In this document: piece after piece, positions 1 to 6,596 of the stretch | Layout of the letters: every line of letters begins with the position of its first letter | Position numbering within the stretch: position 1 is the first letter of the stretch | Assembly (NCBI GenBank): GCA_027069385.1 | Contig: JALXER010000100.1 | Span: 1-7,346, forward strand | Direction: 5' to 3' | Length of the DNA stretch: 7,346 nt | From: Paracoccaceae bacterium | GTDB taxonomy: Bacteria; Pseudomonadota; Alphaproteobacteria; Rhodobacterales; Rhodobacteraceae | Position numbers and translations under genes: made by a program | The notes under the pieces: model-generated | Told to the model about the DNA's origin: nothing | The model's database searches: none | Seen by the model: the letters and a program-made list of their open reading frames with translations, nothing else

Positions 1-443
1 GCCTGCGGGTTGGACACATGTTCGATCACTTCCATGTTCAGCACCACGTCGAACTGTTCGCCCTCGTCAACCAGCGCCTCGGCCATGGTGTTGCGGTAAT
101 CGATATCCAGCCCCGACTGTTTTGCATGCACCTGCGCCACCGGAATATTACCCGCCGCCGCGTCGGCCCCCACCACCTCGGCCCCAAGCCGCGCCATGGG
201 TTCGGACAGCAAGCCACCCCCGCAGCCGATATCCAGAATGCGCAACCCCTTGAAGGGCTGACGCTGGGCGCGGTCGGTACCAAAACGGGCGTGGATCTGC
301 CCGACGATGTAATCCAGCCGCGTCGGGTTAAGCATATGTAGCGGCTTGAACTTGCCTTCGGGGTCCCACCACTCGGCGGCCATGGCCTCGAATTTGGCGA
401 CTTCGGAAGGGTCGATTGTGTTGTTACTGTGCATTGCACTCAT
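1..443 (-). CDS. ubiG: UbiG, ubiquinone biosynthesis O-methyltransferase (5' part, cut by the window edge)
   Basis: SAM-dependent methyltransferase that carries out both O-methylation steps of ubiquinone biosynthesis in the cytoplasm or at the membrane face. Only the first 147 residues are visible; family members are about 245-250 residues, so roughly 100 C-terminal residues lie beyond the left edge. The translation begins MSAMHSNNTIDPSEVAKFEA and has the UbiG N-terminal signature EWWDPEGKFKPLH at residues 24-36, followed by LNPTRLDYI (38-46). The SAM-binding motif I is LDIGCGGGLLSEPMARLG (70-87), then an acidic strand end, GAD (92-94), and the family motif NMEVIEHV (136-143). The ATG at 443 is taken as the start; an in-frame ATG at 434 is an alternative and would remove only three residues. 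A weak CAGG lies a short way upstream. Divergent from pip with 47 bases between the start codons. Nothing unusual is seen in the visible part. Family assignment is sure; the C-terminus cannot be checked. Confidence 0.95.
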   Translation of the reverse strand, partial: MSAMHSNNTIDPSEVAKFEAMAAEWWDPEGKFKPLHMLNPTRLDYIVGQIHARFGTDRAQRQPFKGLRILDIGCGGGLLSEPMARLGAEVVGADAAAGNIPVAQVHAKQSGLDIDYRNTMAEALVDEGEQFDVVLNMEVIEHVSNPQ

Positions 444-490
444 CTTGTTAACCTGCGATGCTGAAGCGGTTCCATAACAGATAGTGACTC
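444..490. promoter_or_regulatory. Divergent ubiG/pip intergenic region
   Basis: These 47 bases separate two divergent start codons, so they must carry the start signals of both genes unless the promoters extend into the coding regions. No convincing -35/-10 pair and no palindrome is visible. The pip start at 491 has no clear Shine-Dalgarno sequence: the upstream bases read ACAGATAGTGACTC. The functional role is inferred from gene layout only. Confidence 0.35.
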
Positions 491-1477
491 ATGCCCGAAC
501 AAGCCAGCCCTTTTAGCACCCGCCCGCGCCTGTATCCTGCCAGTTCGGCCTATGAAACCCGAATGCTGGATGTGGGCGACGGTCACCGGCTGTATATAGA
601 ACAGTCGGGGGCCAAGGGCGGGATACCGGTGGTGGTGTTGCATGGCGGGCCGGGGGGCGGTTGCACGGCGTCGATGCGGCGCTATTTCGACCCAGACAAG
701 TACCGTGCGGTGCTGTTTGACCAGCGCGGCTGCGGGCGCTCTACCCCGTTTGCCAGTGTGGACCACAACACCACATGGGATCTGGTCGAGGACATAGAGC
801 GCATCCGCAAAGAACTGGGCATCGAGCGCTGGATCGTGTTTGGCGGCTCGTGGGGGTCCACATTGGCGCTGCTTTACGCGCAAAAACACCCCGCGCATGT
901 CCATGTGCTGGTGCTGCGCGGCATCTTTACCATGACCCGCGCCGAACTGGACTGGTTCTATGGCGGTGCAGGCGCGCAATTCTGGCCCGAAGCATGGGAG
1001 CGCTTTGCCCATGCGGTGCCCGAGGCCGAAAGGGAGGATCTGATCACCGCTTACGGCGCGCGCATTTTCGGCAAGGACGAGGCGGTTGCCCAAAGCTTTT
1101 GCGAGGGCTGGACCGCGTGGGAAAACACGCTGGCAACCATCGGTTCCACCGGACAGGGGGCCACGCCCGCCGCCCGCCACGCCCGCGCCTTTGCCCGCAT
1201 CGAAAACCATTATTTCAGCCATGGCGGCTGGCTGGAAACCGACCGGCAGATCATGCGCGATATGCCAAAGATCGCCCATATCCCCGGGCACATCGTGCAG
1301 GGGCGCTATGATATGATTTGCCCGCCCCATGTGGCCTATGCGCTGCACAAGGCCTGGCCCGGCTCGGAAATACATATCCTGTCGGATTCCGGCCACGCCA
1401 TGTCCGAGCCGGGAATTACGCTCGCCCTGCTGGATATCATGAACCGGATTGCCCAAAACCCGCCGCTTGGCAATTGA
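491..1477 (+). CDS. pip: Proline iminopeptidase (peptidase family S33, alpha/beta hydrolase)
   Basis: Cytoplasmic serine peptidase that removes N-terminal proline from peptides. At 328 residues it has the usual length of the bacterial enzyme. Visible motifs, in order: substrate-entry N-terminus RPRLYPASSAYETRMLDVGDG (11-31); oxyanion-hole HGGPGGG (51-57); DQRGCGRS (77-84), diagnostic of proline iminopeptidases; nucleophile elbow GGSWGS (118-123) with Ser120; cap-domain acidic and aromatic residues in CEGWTAWE (204-211) and RIENHYF (236-242), the region that recognises the free N-terminus in characterised relatives; Asp274 in GRYD; and His302 in SGHAMSE. Ser120, Asp274 and His302 form the expected triad. 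No signal peptide. The start at 491 retains the normal N-terminal segment although no good ribosome-binding site precedes it. The gene has no obvious functional link to ubiG or to the DUF2125 gene. The family is certain; the exact peptide preference is inferred. Confidence 0.94.
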   Translation: MPEQASPFSTRPRLYPASSAYETRMLDVGDGHRLYIEQSGAKGGIPVVVLHGGPGGGCTASMRRYFDPDKYRAVLFDQRGCGRSTPFASVDHNTTWDLVEDIERIRKELGIERWIVFGGSWGSTLALLYAQKHPAHVHVLVLRGIFTMTRAELDWFYGGAGAQFWPEAWERFAHAVPEAEREDLITAYGARIFGKDEAVAQSFCEGWTAWENTLATIGSTGQGATPAARHARAFARIENHYFSHGGWLETDRQIMRDMPKIAHIPGHIVQGRYDMICPPHVAYALHKAWPGSEIHILSDSGHAMSEPGITLALLDIMNRIAQNPPLGN

Positions 1478-1481
1478 ACGC

Positions 1482-1510
1482 TTGCACGCGCGCACACTTA
1501 CAGGGATACT
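1482..1510 (+). promoter_or_regulatory. Candidate promoter of the DUF2125 gene
   Basis: TTGCAC (1482-1487) and GATACT (1505-1510) are separated by 17 bases in the 60-base gap between pip and the DUF2125 gene. The -10 matches TATAAT in 4 of 6 positions and the -35 matches TTGACA in only 3 of 6. A start near 1517 would leave a leader of about 20 bases before the ATG at 1538. This is a pattern call only; cotranscription with pip is also possible, because no terminator is seen between them. Confidence 0.3.
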
Positions 1511-1537
1511 TGCGGGGCTAAAACAACGAGGTTCCCG

Positions 1538-3034
1538 ATGAAACATCTGTATGCCACCACCGCAATCATCCTTTCCGCCATGCCCGCCTTGGCGGTTACG
1601 CCCGCCGAGGCCCTGTTTGCCAGTCAAGAAGCCATGCGTATTAGCGGCATGCCCTTGACCTATGGCGAGATGGAACATCAGGGCAATGATATTATCCTGC
1701 ATGATTTGAAAATGGAAAGGGATACCGATGGTTTTTCAATTGCAATAACCGAAGACTGGGTGCGCCTGAGCAATACCGGAAACGGCACGGTCGAAATAAC
1801 CCAATCTCCCTTGATGCTTATCACGGTTAACGATTCCCGATGGTACGGCGACCCCAGAATTGTTATCGTTGAATTTACTTCGGACTATTCCACACAAGCC
1901 AGCGATTCAGGTGACGGCATCCGTTTTGTTACCAATATGCCCCTTGCCGAAGTGCGTGTTGATCCAGACAGAGTAAGCGGGGTACCCGGGCTAGATGAAT
2001 TTTCAGTCGGTTTTACCGATGTTGTTTTTGACTATGTCCAGACTTCGCTACCTGATGATCATCTTGGTCTGGATGGGCATTTCGCGATTGGCTCGATGCT
2101 TCTATCCCTTCAATTTACCGATTCGGCTGATCCGATAATGGTGCAAATCGATGGCTCGGTGGGGGAAATGGTTAGGGATGTTGACGTTATTGTTCCTCTA
2201 TTACCCGAGAACGGGGTCCGCAGCCCTGTCGAAATTCTGGGTGTAACAGAGGTTACGTTCGATACATTCGATCTGCAGATTTCCTCACATGGTGGACCGC
2301 AGGGGAATGGGGAATTCGCTGTAGGGATCAAATCCTACGACGCCTCGGAGGTTGTTACCGAGCAATCTGCCGGCTTTAACGTCAAAATGACCGGAGTGCA
2401 CGTGGGGGCCTCGGGCGGTGACCTGCCGGTTGACGAGTTGCAGGTCGAAGCGCCCACTGTAACGGGTTCGATGGTTATTCCGGTCGGGGCGTCGGATGAT
2501 GTCAAGGATCTGGGGTTTATGCTGCAGGTTGACCAGTTTCGGGTGAATGACGAAATGTGGGACAGTTTTGATCCCGAGCGGTCCTTGCCGCGCGATCCGG
2601 CCAATTTCCTGCTGGATGTCTCGGCCAAGGTGCGGATGTTTGTCGATCTGATGGATTTGGCTAACGAAAATGTCTCGCCCCCGCAGGACGGCTCACCGGT
2701 TGGAGAGCTGATCTCGGTTGATCTGGGTGCCCTGAATGTCAACCTTGCCGGGGCCAGTCTTGCGGGGCTTGGCGGTGTGACCTTCCCGATGGGCGGCAAG
2801 CTGGGTGATAGGGATATCCCCAACCCGATTGGCAAGCTCACCTTTACCTTGCACGGCACCGAGGCGTTGATCGAAAGCTTGGGCCATTTGCCGATGATTC
2901 CGCCCCAGATCTCGTTTTCCGCCATGAGCGCCATCGGCATGTTGACCCGCCCCGCTGGTGAAGACACGGTTGAATCGGTGGTCGAGTTCGGGCCGGATTT
3001 CAGCATCACCGTGAACGGCGTCAAAATGCAGTAA
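1538..3034 (+). CDS. Exported DUF2125-family protein of unknown function
   Basis: A 498-residue protein with a clear Sec signal peptide, MKHLYATTAIILSAMPALA, and a likely cleavage after Ala19. The mature part is acidic, contains no cysteine that I can find, has no further membrane segment, and is rich in short alternating beta-type stretches, so it is probably a soluble or loosely envelope-bound periplasmic protein. It matches, from memory, the long DUF2125 proteins of Rhodobacteraceae: N-terminal GNGTVEIT-like segment (81-88), central W-x2-FDP-x3-LPRDPA (341-355), the following LDVSAK...FVDLMD (359-373), a GELISVDLGALNVNLAGASLAG block (389-410), and a C-terminus ending in TVNGVKMQ, like the NGQ/V-x-I/M-Q ending of relatives. 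GAGG seven bases before ATG 1538 supports the start. The function is unknown for the family. The first half (about 1680-2340) has a much lower GC content than the rest. The gene converges on ecm with an 8-base gap. Confidence 0.87.
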   Translation: MKHLYATTAIILSAMPALAVTPAEALFASQEAMRISGMPLTYGEMEHQGNDIILHDLKMERDTDGFSIAITEDWVRLSNTGNGTVEITQSPLMLITVNDSRWYGDPRIVIVEFTSDYSTQASDSGDGIRFVTNMPLAEVRVDPDRVSGVPGLDEFSVGFTDVVFDYVQTSLPDDHLGLDGHFAIGSMLLSLQFTDSADPIMVQIDGSVGEMVRDVDVIVPLLPENGVRSPVEILGVTEVTFDTFDLQISSHGGPQGNGEFAVGIKSYDASEVVTEQSAGFNVKMTGVHVGASGGDLPVDELQVEAPTVTGSMVIPVGASDDVKDLGFMLQVDQFRVNDEMWDSFDPERSLPRDPANFLLDVSAKVRMFVDLMDLANENVSPPQDGSPVGELISVDLGALNVNLAGASLAGLGGVTFPMGGKLGDRDIPNPIGKLTFTLHGTEALIESLGHLPMIPPQISFSAMSAIGMLTRPAGEDTVESVVEFGPDFSITVNGVKMQ

Positions 3035-3042
3035 GGGCCGGG

Positions 3043-4992
3043 TCAGGGGGTTGCGGCAAGGGTTATGATGTCTTTCATGATCCGGTTCAGGTCGAAATCC
3101 TTGGGGGTATAGACCCGGGCAACGCCGGTGGCCTGCAGGGCGTCAGCGTCATTATCCGGAATGATGCCGCCGGCGATAACCGGCGCTCGCAGATCGCTGG
3201 CCTTCAGGCGCTCCATCACCTCGGTGATCAGCGGCATATGGCTGCCCGACAGCACCGACAGGCCGATGATGTCGGCCCGTTCGCGCGTGGCGGTGTCTAT
3301 GATGGCTTGCGGGGTCATGCGGATGCCTTCATAGATCACCCGCATGCCGCAATCGCGCGCCCGTACCGCAATCTGTTCGGCCCCGTTCGAATGCCCGTCC
3401 AGCCCCGGCTTGCCCATCACCAGGGTGATCGGCCGTCCGGCCTTTTTTGCCCATGTGGCCACATCGGCGCGGATGTCATCCAGCCCCGCGGCCGAGTTCG
3501 ACACCGCTGCCGAAACCCCCGTTGGCGCGCGGTATTCACCATGCACACCGCGCATCACCGCGCCCCATTCGCCGGTTGTTACCCCCGCCTTGGCCGCCGC
3601 AATAGAGGGCGGCATGATGTTGCCCCCCTGCTGCGCCGCGCGGCGCAGCGCATCAAGCGCCGCTTGCACGGCTGTTTCGTCACGCGCCTTGCGCCATTGG
3701 TGCAGGGCGGCCACCTGCGCGGCCTCGACCGCCGGGTCCACCACCATGATGCCGCCGTCACCTGCGGTCAGCGGGCTTGGCTCTCCCTGTTCAAAGCGGT
3801 TTACCCCGACCACCACGCGCTCGCCCGCCTCGATTGCGCCCAGCCGTGCGGCGTTGCTTTCGACCAGCGCACTTTTCATATACTCGATCGCGGCCACCGC
3901 CCCGCCCATCGCATCGATCCGGCCCAGTTCCTCGGTCGCGGCTGCTTTCAGCGCCGCCACCTTGCGTTCGACCGCGGGGTTGCCATCAAACAGGTCGTCG
4001 AACTCCAGCAGGTCGGTTTCAAACGCCATGATCTGCTGCATGCGCAGCGACCACTGCTGATCCCACGGGCGCGGCAGGCCCAGGGCCTCGTTCCACGCGG
4101 GCAGTTGCACGGCGCGGGCGCGGGCATTTTTCGACAGGGTGACGGCCAGCATCTCGATCAGAATGCGATACACATTGTTTTCGGGCTGCTGTTCGGTCAG
4201 ACCAAGCGAGTTCACCTGAACCCCGTACCGGAACCGCCGCACCTTGGGGTCGTCAACGCCGTAACGATCGCGGCAGATTTCATCCCACAGCTCGACAAAG
4301 GCGCGCATTTTGCACATTTCGGTCACAAAGCGGATGCCCGCATTCACAAAGAACGAAATCCGCGCCACCACACGCGGGAAATCATCCGCCGAGACCTGCT
4401 CGCGGGCCTGATCCAGCACCGCCGTGGCGGTTGCCAAGGCAAAGGCCAACTCCTGTTCCGGGGTCGCTCCGGCCTCTTGCAAATGATAGGAACACACGTT
4501 CATCGGGTTCCATTTGGGCAGGTGTTCAAGGCAATACTGCGCCACGTCGCCGATCAGTTTCAGGCTGGGTCTGGGCGGAAAAACATAGGTGCCGCGCGAC
4601 AGGTATTCCTTGATAATATCGTTTTGCACCGTGCCGCGCAGGGCGGCAATATCGGCGCCCTGTTCATCCGCCACAGCGATATACAGCGCCAGCAACCACG
4701 GCGCGGTTGCGTTGATGGTCATGGAGGTATTCATTTGCTCCAGCGGGATCGCGTCGAACAGGGTGCGCATATCGCCCAGATGCGAGATCGGCACCCCCAC
4801 CTTGCCCACCTCGCCGCGCGCCAGCACATGATCGCTGTCATAGCCGGTCTGGGTCGGCAGGTCGAAGGCCACGCTTAGCCCGGTCTGCCCCTTGGCCAGA
4901 TTGGCGCGGTACAGCGCGTTTGACGCGGCGGCATTGGAATGGCCGGAATAGGTGCGAAACAACCACGGGCGGTCTTTTTGGGGGTCGGTCAT
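3043..4992 (-). CDS. ecm: Ethylmalonyl-CoA mutase, coenzyme B12-dependent
   Basis: Cytoplasmic adenosylcobalamin enzyme of the EMC pathway; converts (2R)-ethylmalonyl-CoA to (2S)-methylsuccinyl-CoA (the gene is also called meaA). With the start at 4992 it has 649 residues, normal for Ecm and shorter than the methylmalonyl-CoA mutase large subunit (about 710-720). The N-terminal barrel holds TYSGHSNAAASN (14-25), FDLPTQTGYDSDH (43-55, with PTQTGYDSD in place of the PTHRGYDSDH of methylmalonyl-CoA mutase) and GEVGKVGVPISHLGD (60-74). The C-terminal B12 domain (about 520-640) has the base-off signature DGHSNG (532-537, DxHxxG), SVL (579-581) and GG (608-609). The frame stays open upstream to 5109, but ATG 4992 has AGAGG six bases before it and starts the conserved region (MTDPQKDRPWLFRTYSG), so the longer form is not accepted. 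Divergent from the acyltransferase and close to ccr, the preceding carboxylase of the same pathway. High confidence. Confidence 0.95.
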   Translation of the reverse strand: MTDPQKDRPWLFRTYSGHSNAAASNALYRANLAKGQTGLSVAFDLPTQTGYDSDHVLARGEVGKVGVPISHLGDMRTLFDAIPLEQMNTSMTINATAPWLLALYIAVADEQGADIAALRGTVQNDIIKEYLSRGTYVFPPRPSLKLIGDVAQYCLEHLPKWNPMNVCSYHLQEAGATPEQELAFALATATAVLDQAREQVSADDFPRVVARISFFVNAGIRFVTEMCKMRAFVELWDEICRDRYGVDDPKVRRFRYGVQVNSLGLTEQQPENNVYRILIEMLAVTLSKNARARAVQLPAWNEALGLPRPWDQQWSLRMQQIMAFETDLLEFDDLFDGNPAVERKVAALKAAATEELGRIDAMGGAVAAIEYMKSALVESNAARLGAIEAGERVVVGVNRFEQGEPSPLTAGDGGIMVVDPAVEAAQVAALHQWRKARDETAVQAALDALRRAAQQGGNIMPPSIAAAKAGVTTGEWGAVMRGVHGEYRAPTGVSAAVSNSAAGLDDIRADVATWAKKAGRPITLVMGKPGLDGHSNGAEQIAVRARDCGMRVIYEGIRMTPQAIIDTATRERADIIGLSVLSGSHMPLITEVMERLKASDLRAPVIAGGIIPDNDADALQATGVARVYTPKDFDLNRIMKDIITLAATP

Positions 4993-5018
4993 GGCGGGCC
5001 TCTGGACTGGTTTTCCCA

Positions 5019-5037
5019 TATATTGCATTGCAACATA
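5019..5037. promoter_or_regulatory. Imperfect palindrome in the ecm promoter, possible operator
   Basis: The core TTGCATTGCAA (5023-5033) is an odd-centred palindrome around T5028, with five paired bases on each side. It extends to 5019-5037 with eight of nine pairs matching; the one mismatch is A5022/C5034. Its position between the candidate -35 and -10 of ecm is one where a bound protein would block transcription. The palindrome is seen directly; its regulatory role is inferred. Confidence 0.4.
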
Positions 5038-5047
5038 AAATGCGCAA
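5019..5047 (-). promoter_or_regulatory. Candidate ecm promoter
   Basis: Read on the minus strand, TTGCGC (5047-5042) is followed after exactly 17 bases by AATATA (5024-5019), about 27 bases before the ecm start codon at 4992. Transcription would begin near 5012 and give a short leader that includes the AGAGG ribosome-binding site. The -35 is part of TGCTTGCGC, which also occurs upstream of ccr. The 19-base imperfect palindrome at 5019-5037 covers the -10 and most of the spacer. Pattern evidence only. Confidence 0.4.
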
Positions 5048-5127
5048 GCAATAATATTACAAACCGCACCAATTTGACGCCAGATAATAACTATAGCATT
5101 GCCCGTCAAACCCGTTACCCTGCCCGA

Positions 5128-6510
5128 ATGGGCAGCAATATCGAAATTCCGTACTGGCTGGCTCTGATCGGCGGCATTTTTGCCCTGATCGGGGTGATGG
5201 ACCGGCTGTTGTTACCCTCGGTCCGCTGGTTTTTTCGCAAACGTTTTAACCGCGCGATTGACCGGTTGAACAAACGGTTGCAACTGCAAATCCAGCCGTT
5301 CAAGCTGACCCGCCGCCGTATTCTGATCGACCGCCTGTCCCATGACCCCGTGGTGATGGAGGCCGTCTCGGCCCATGCCGCCGAATGTAATGAACCGGTC
5401 GAGGTGGTGGCCGAACAGGCGGCCCGCTATGCCCGCGAGATCGTGCCCTATTTTTCTGCCTTCGCCTATTTCGGCTTTGCGGCGCGGGCCTCTCGGTGGC
5501 TGTCGCAGATGATTTACCGGGTGCGGCTGGGTTATATGGATGAAACGGCGCTGTCGGATATCGACCGGGATTCGACCGTGGTGTTTGTGATGAATCACCG
5601 CTCCAACATGGATTATGTGCTGGTGACCTATCTGGCAGCCAGCCGCTCGGCGCTGTCCTATGCGGTGGGGGAATGGGCGCGGTTCTGGCCGTTGCAGGGG
5701 TTTATCCGCTCTATGGGGGCGTATTTTATCCGGCGCAAATCGCGGAATAACCTGTATCGCTGCGTGCTGGCACGCTATGTGCAAATGGCGACCGAAGGCG
5801 GCGTGACGCAGGCGATATTTCCTGAAGGCGGGCTGTCGCGTGACGGCAAGCTGGGCGAGGCAAAGCTGGGCTTGCTAAGCTATATCGTCAAAGGTTTCCA
5901 CCCCGAGGGGCCGCGCGATGTGGTGTTCGTGCCTGTGGGCCTGAATTACGACCGCGTGTTAGAGGATCGTGTGCTGTTGGCCGCACGGGGAAAGGACGGG
6001 AAAAAGGCGTTCAGGTTTACGCCCGGGTCGTTCTTCCGGTTCTTTTTCCATCGCATGTGGCTGCGTATTACCGGGCGTTATCATCGCTCGGGCTATGCGG
6101 TGGTCAGCTTTGGCTGCCCGGTCAGCCTGCGCGATTTTCTGGCAGGGCGCGATGATGCAGCGCCGATTGACGGCGTGGCGGATCTGGGTGCCGACCTGAT
6201 GCAGGCCATCGCGCGGGTGGTGCCGGTGGTGCCTGTGCCGCTGATTGCCAAAATCACGCTGGAATCAGCCCGCCCCCTGTCGCGCATCGAAATAAAAGCC
6301 GCCGCCCATGACCTGCTGCGCGCCTATGCGGCCCGTAAAATTCACAGCCACATCCCGCGCGGAGACGAGGATTACGCGGTGGATGTGGGCCTGCGCATGC
6401 TGACCATGCGCCACATTCTGGTTGAGGAAAACGGCGTGTATTCGCTCAACCCCGATAACCGCGATGTACTGGAATACTATGCCAACGCCATTGCGCATCA
6501 CACGACCTAG
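5128..6510 (+). CDS. PlsB-like membrane-associated glycerol-3-phosphate / 1-acylglycerol-3-phosphate acyltransferase
   Basis: A 460-residue member of the PlsB/PlsC acyltransferase superfamily, expected to transfer acyl chains to glycerol-3-phosphate or a related acceptor in phospholipid synthesis. A hydrophobic segment, IPYWLALIGGIFALIGVMDRLLLP (7-30), probably anchors it in the inner membrane and is followed by a basic, amphipathic stretch. All four acyltransferase blocks are present: NHRSNMD (156-162, HX4D with His157 and Asp162), GAYFIRRK (197-204), FPEGGLSRDGKLGEAKLG (231-248), and VPVGLNYDRV (268-277). The HRSxMDY and GAYFIRR forms are closer to PlsB than to short PlsC proteins, and the C-terminal part (HILVEENG...LEYYANAIAHH) also resembles PlsB; the protein is however much shorter than E. 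coli PlsB (about 800). ATG 5128 is chosen because it precedes the hydrophobic segment; there is no visible Shine-Dalgarno sequence. A later ATG at 5197 would remove most of the hydrophobic segment. The gene lies between ecm (divergent) and ccr (same strand, 110 bases downstream). The superfamily is certain, the acceptor is not. Confidence 0.88.
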   Translation: MGSNIEIPYWLALIGGIFALIGVMDRLLLPSVRWFFRKRFNRAIDRLNKRLQLQIQPFKLTRRRILIDRLSHDPVVMEAVSAHAAECNEPVEVVAEQAARYAREIVPYFSAFAYFGFAARASRWLSQMIYRVRLGYMDETALSDIDRDSTVVFVMNHRSNMDYVLVTYLAASRSALSYAVGEWARFWPLQGFIRSMGAYFIRRKSRNNLYRCVLARYVQMATEGGVTQAIFPEGGLSRDGKLGEAKLGLLSYIVKGFHPEGPRDVVFVPVGLNYDRVLEDRVLLAARGKDGKKAFRFTPGSFFRFFFHRMWLRITGRYHRSGYAVVSFGCPVSLRDFLAGRDDAAPIDGVADLGADLMQAIARVVPVVPVPLIAKITLESARPLSRIEIKAAAHDLLRAYAARKIHSHIPRGDEDYAVDVGLRMLTMRHILVEENGVYSLNPDNRDVLEYYANAIAHHTT

Positions 6511-6534
6511 ATTGCTGCACCGCACAAAAAGTGC

Positions 6535-6566
6535 TTGCGCGATCCGGCCGATAATGTCATTACAAT
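6535..6566 (+). promoter_or_regulatory. Candidate ccr promoter region
   Basis: The 110 bases between the acyltransferase stop and ccr hold TTGCGC (6535-6540), within the same TGCTTGCGC 9-mer as in front of ecm. The -10 is uncertain: TACAAT (6561-6566) is a good match but 20 bases away, whereas the 17-base spacing lands on CATTAC (6558-6563), a poor match. The length of the gap and the elements in it suggest that ccr has its own promoter instead of relying only on read-through from the acyltransferase gene. Confidence 0.3.
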
Positions 6567-6579
6567 AATCACACCATTA

Positions 6580-6596
6580 GCGCAACATTGTTGCGC
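6580..6596. promoter_or_regulatory. Perfect 17-base palindrome upstream of ccr, probable operator
   Basis: GCGCAACATTGTTGCGC reads the same on both strands apart from its single central base (T6588): eight paired bases on each side. It ends 24 bases before the ccr ATG and lies just downstream of the candidate -10 sequences, where a dimeric repressor could bind. It is not followed by a T-run, so it is not a terminator. The regulator is unknown. Known regulators of related genes include the TetR-type CcrR of Methylorubrum extorquens and the ScfR/PccR short-chain acyl-CoA regulators of Rhodobacter; linking this site to either is inference. Confidence 0.6.

Larger units (their letters stand above)
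4993..5127. promoter_or_regulatory. Divergent ecm/acyltransferase intergenic region
   Basis: This 135-base gap between two divergent start codons is AT-rich compared with its surroundings and carries a dense set of TTGC/GCAA words (5023-5033, 5042-5050). On the plus strand, TTGCAA (5028-5033) and AATAAT (5050-5055) lie 16 bases apart and are a possible promoter for the acyltransferase. TTGACG (5074-5079) also resembles a -35 box, but the nearest -10-like word, TATAGC (5092-5097), is only 12 bases away. The AT-rich stretch 5048-5100 has no gene. Confidence 0.5.

Noticed and set aside
38..439. Minus-strand open frame starting with GTG at 439
   Set aside because: It is the +1-shifted frame of ubiG. 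The true ubiG frame starts at 443 and stays open to the left edge with clear UbiG motifs.
440..1702. Open frame of 420 codons antisense to pip and the start of the DUF2125 gene
   Set aside because: It runs across two real genes and their intergenic gap, its product has low-complexity Gly/His/Arg composition, and no family is recognised. It is a shadow.
3035..3042. Shared terminator between the convergent DUF2125 and ecm genes
   Set aside because: Only eight bases separate the stop codons and no stable hairpin with a T-run is visible on either strand near the junction.
3238..4878. Long open frame (546 codons) antisense to ecm
   Set aside because: It lies entirely opposite a well-conserved gene, its translation is rich in Arg, His and Gly with no recognisable domain, and GC-rich codon bias readily produces such open shadows.
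4993..5109. Upstream extension of ecm by 39 codons
   Set aside because: The frame is open, but the extra residues are unlike Ecm N-termini, the region holds promoter-like sequence, and a good ribosome-binding site precedes the ATG at 4992.
4939..5127. Upstream extension of the acyltransferase by 63 codons
   Set aside because: It would overlap the start of ecm and cross the AT-rich intergenic region, and the added residues look like translated non-coding sequence.
6522..6534. Small inverted repeat GCACAAAAAGTGC as terminator of the acyltransferase gene
   Set aside because: The stem has only four pairs and no T-run follows. It is too weak to call a terminator.
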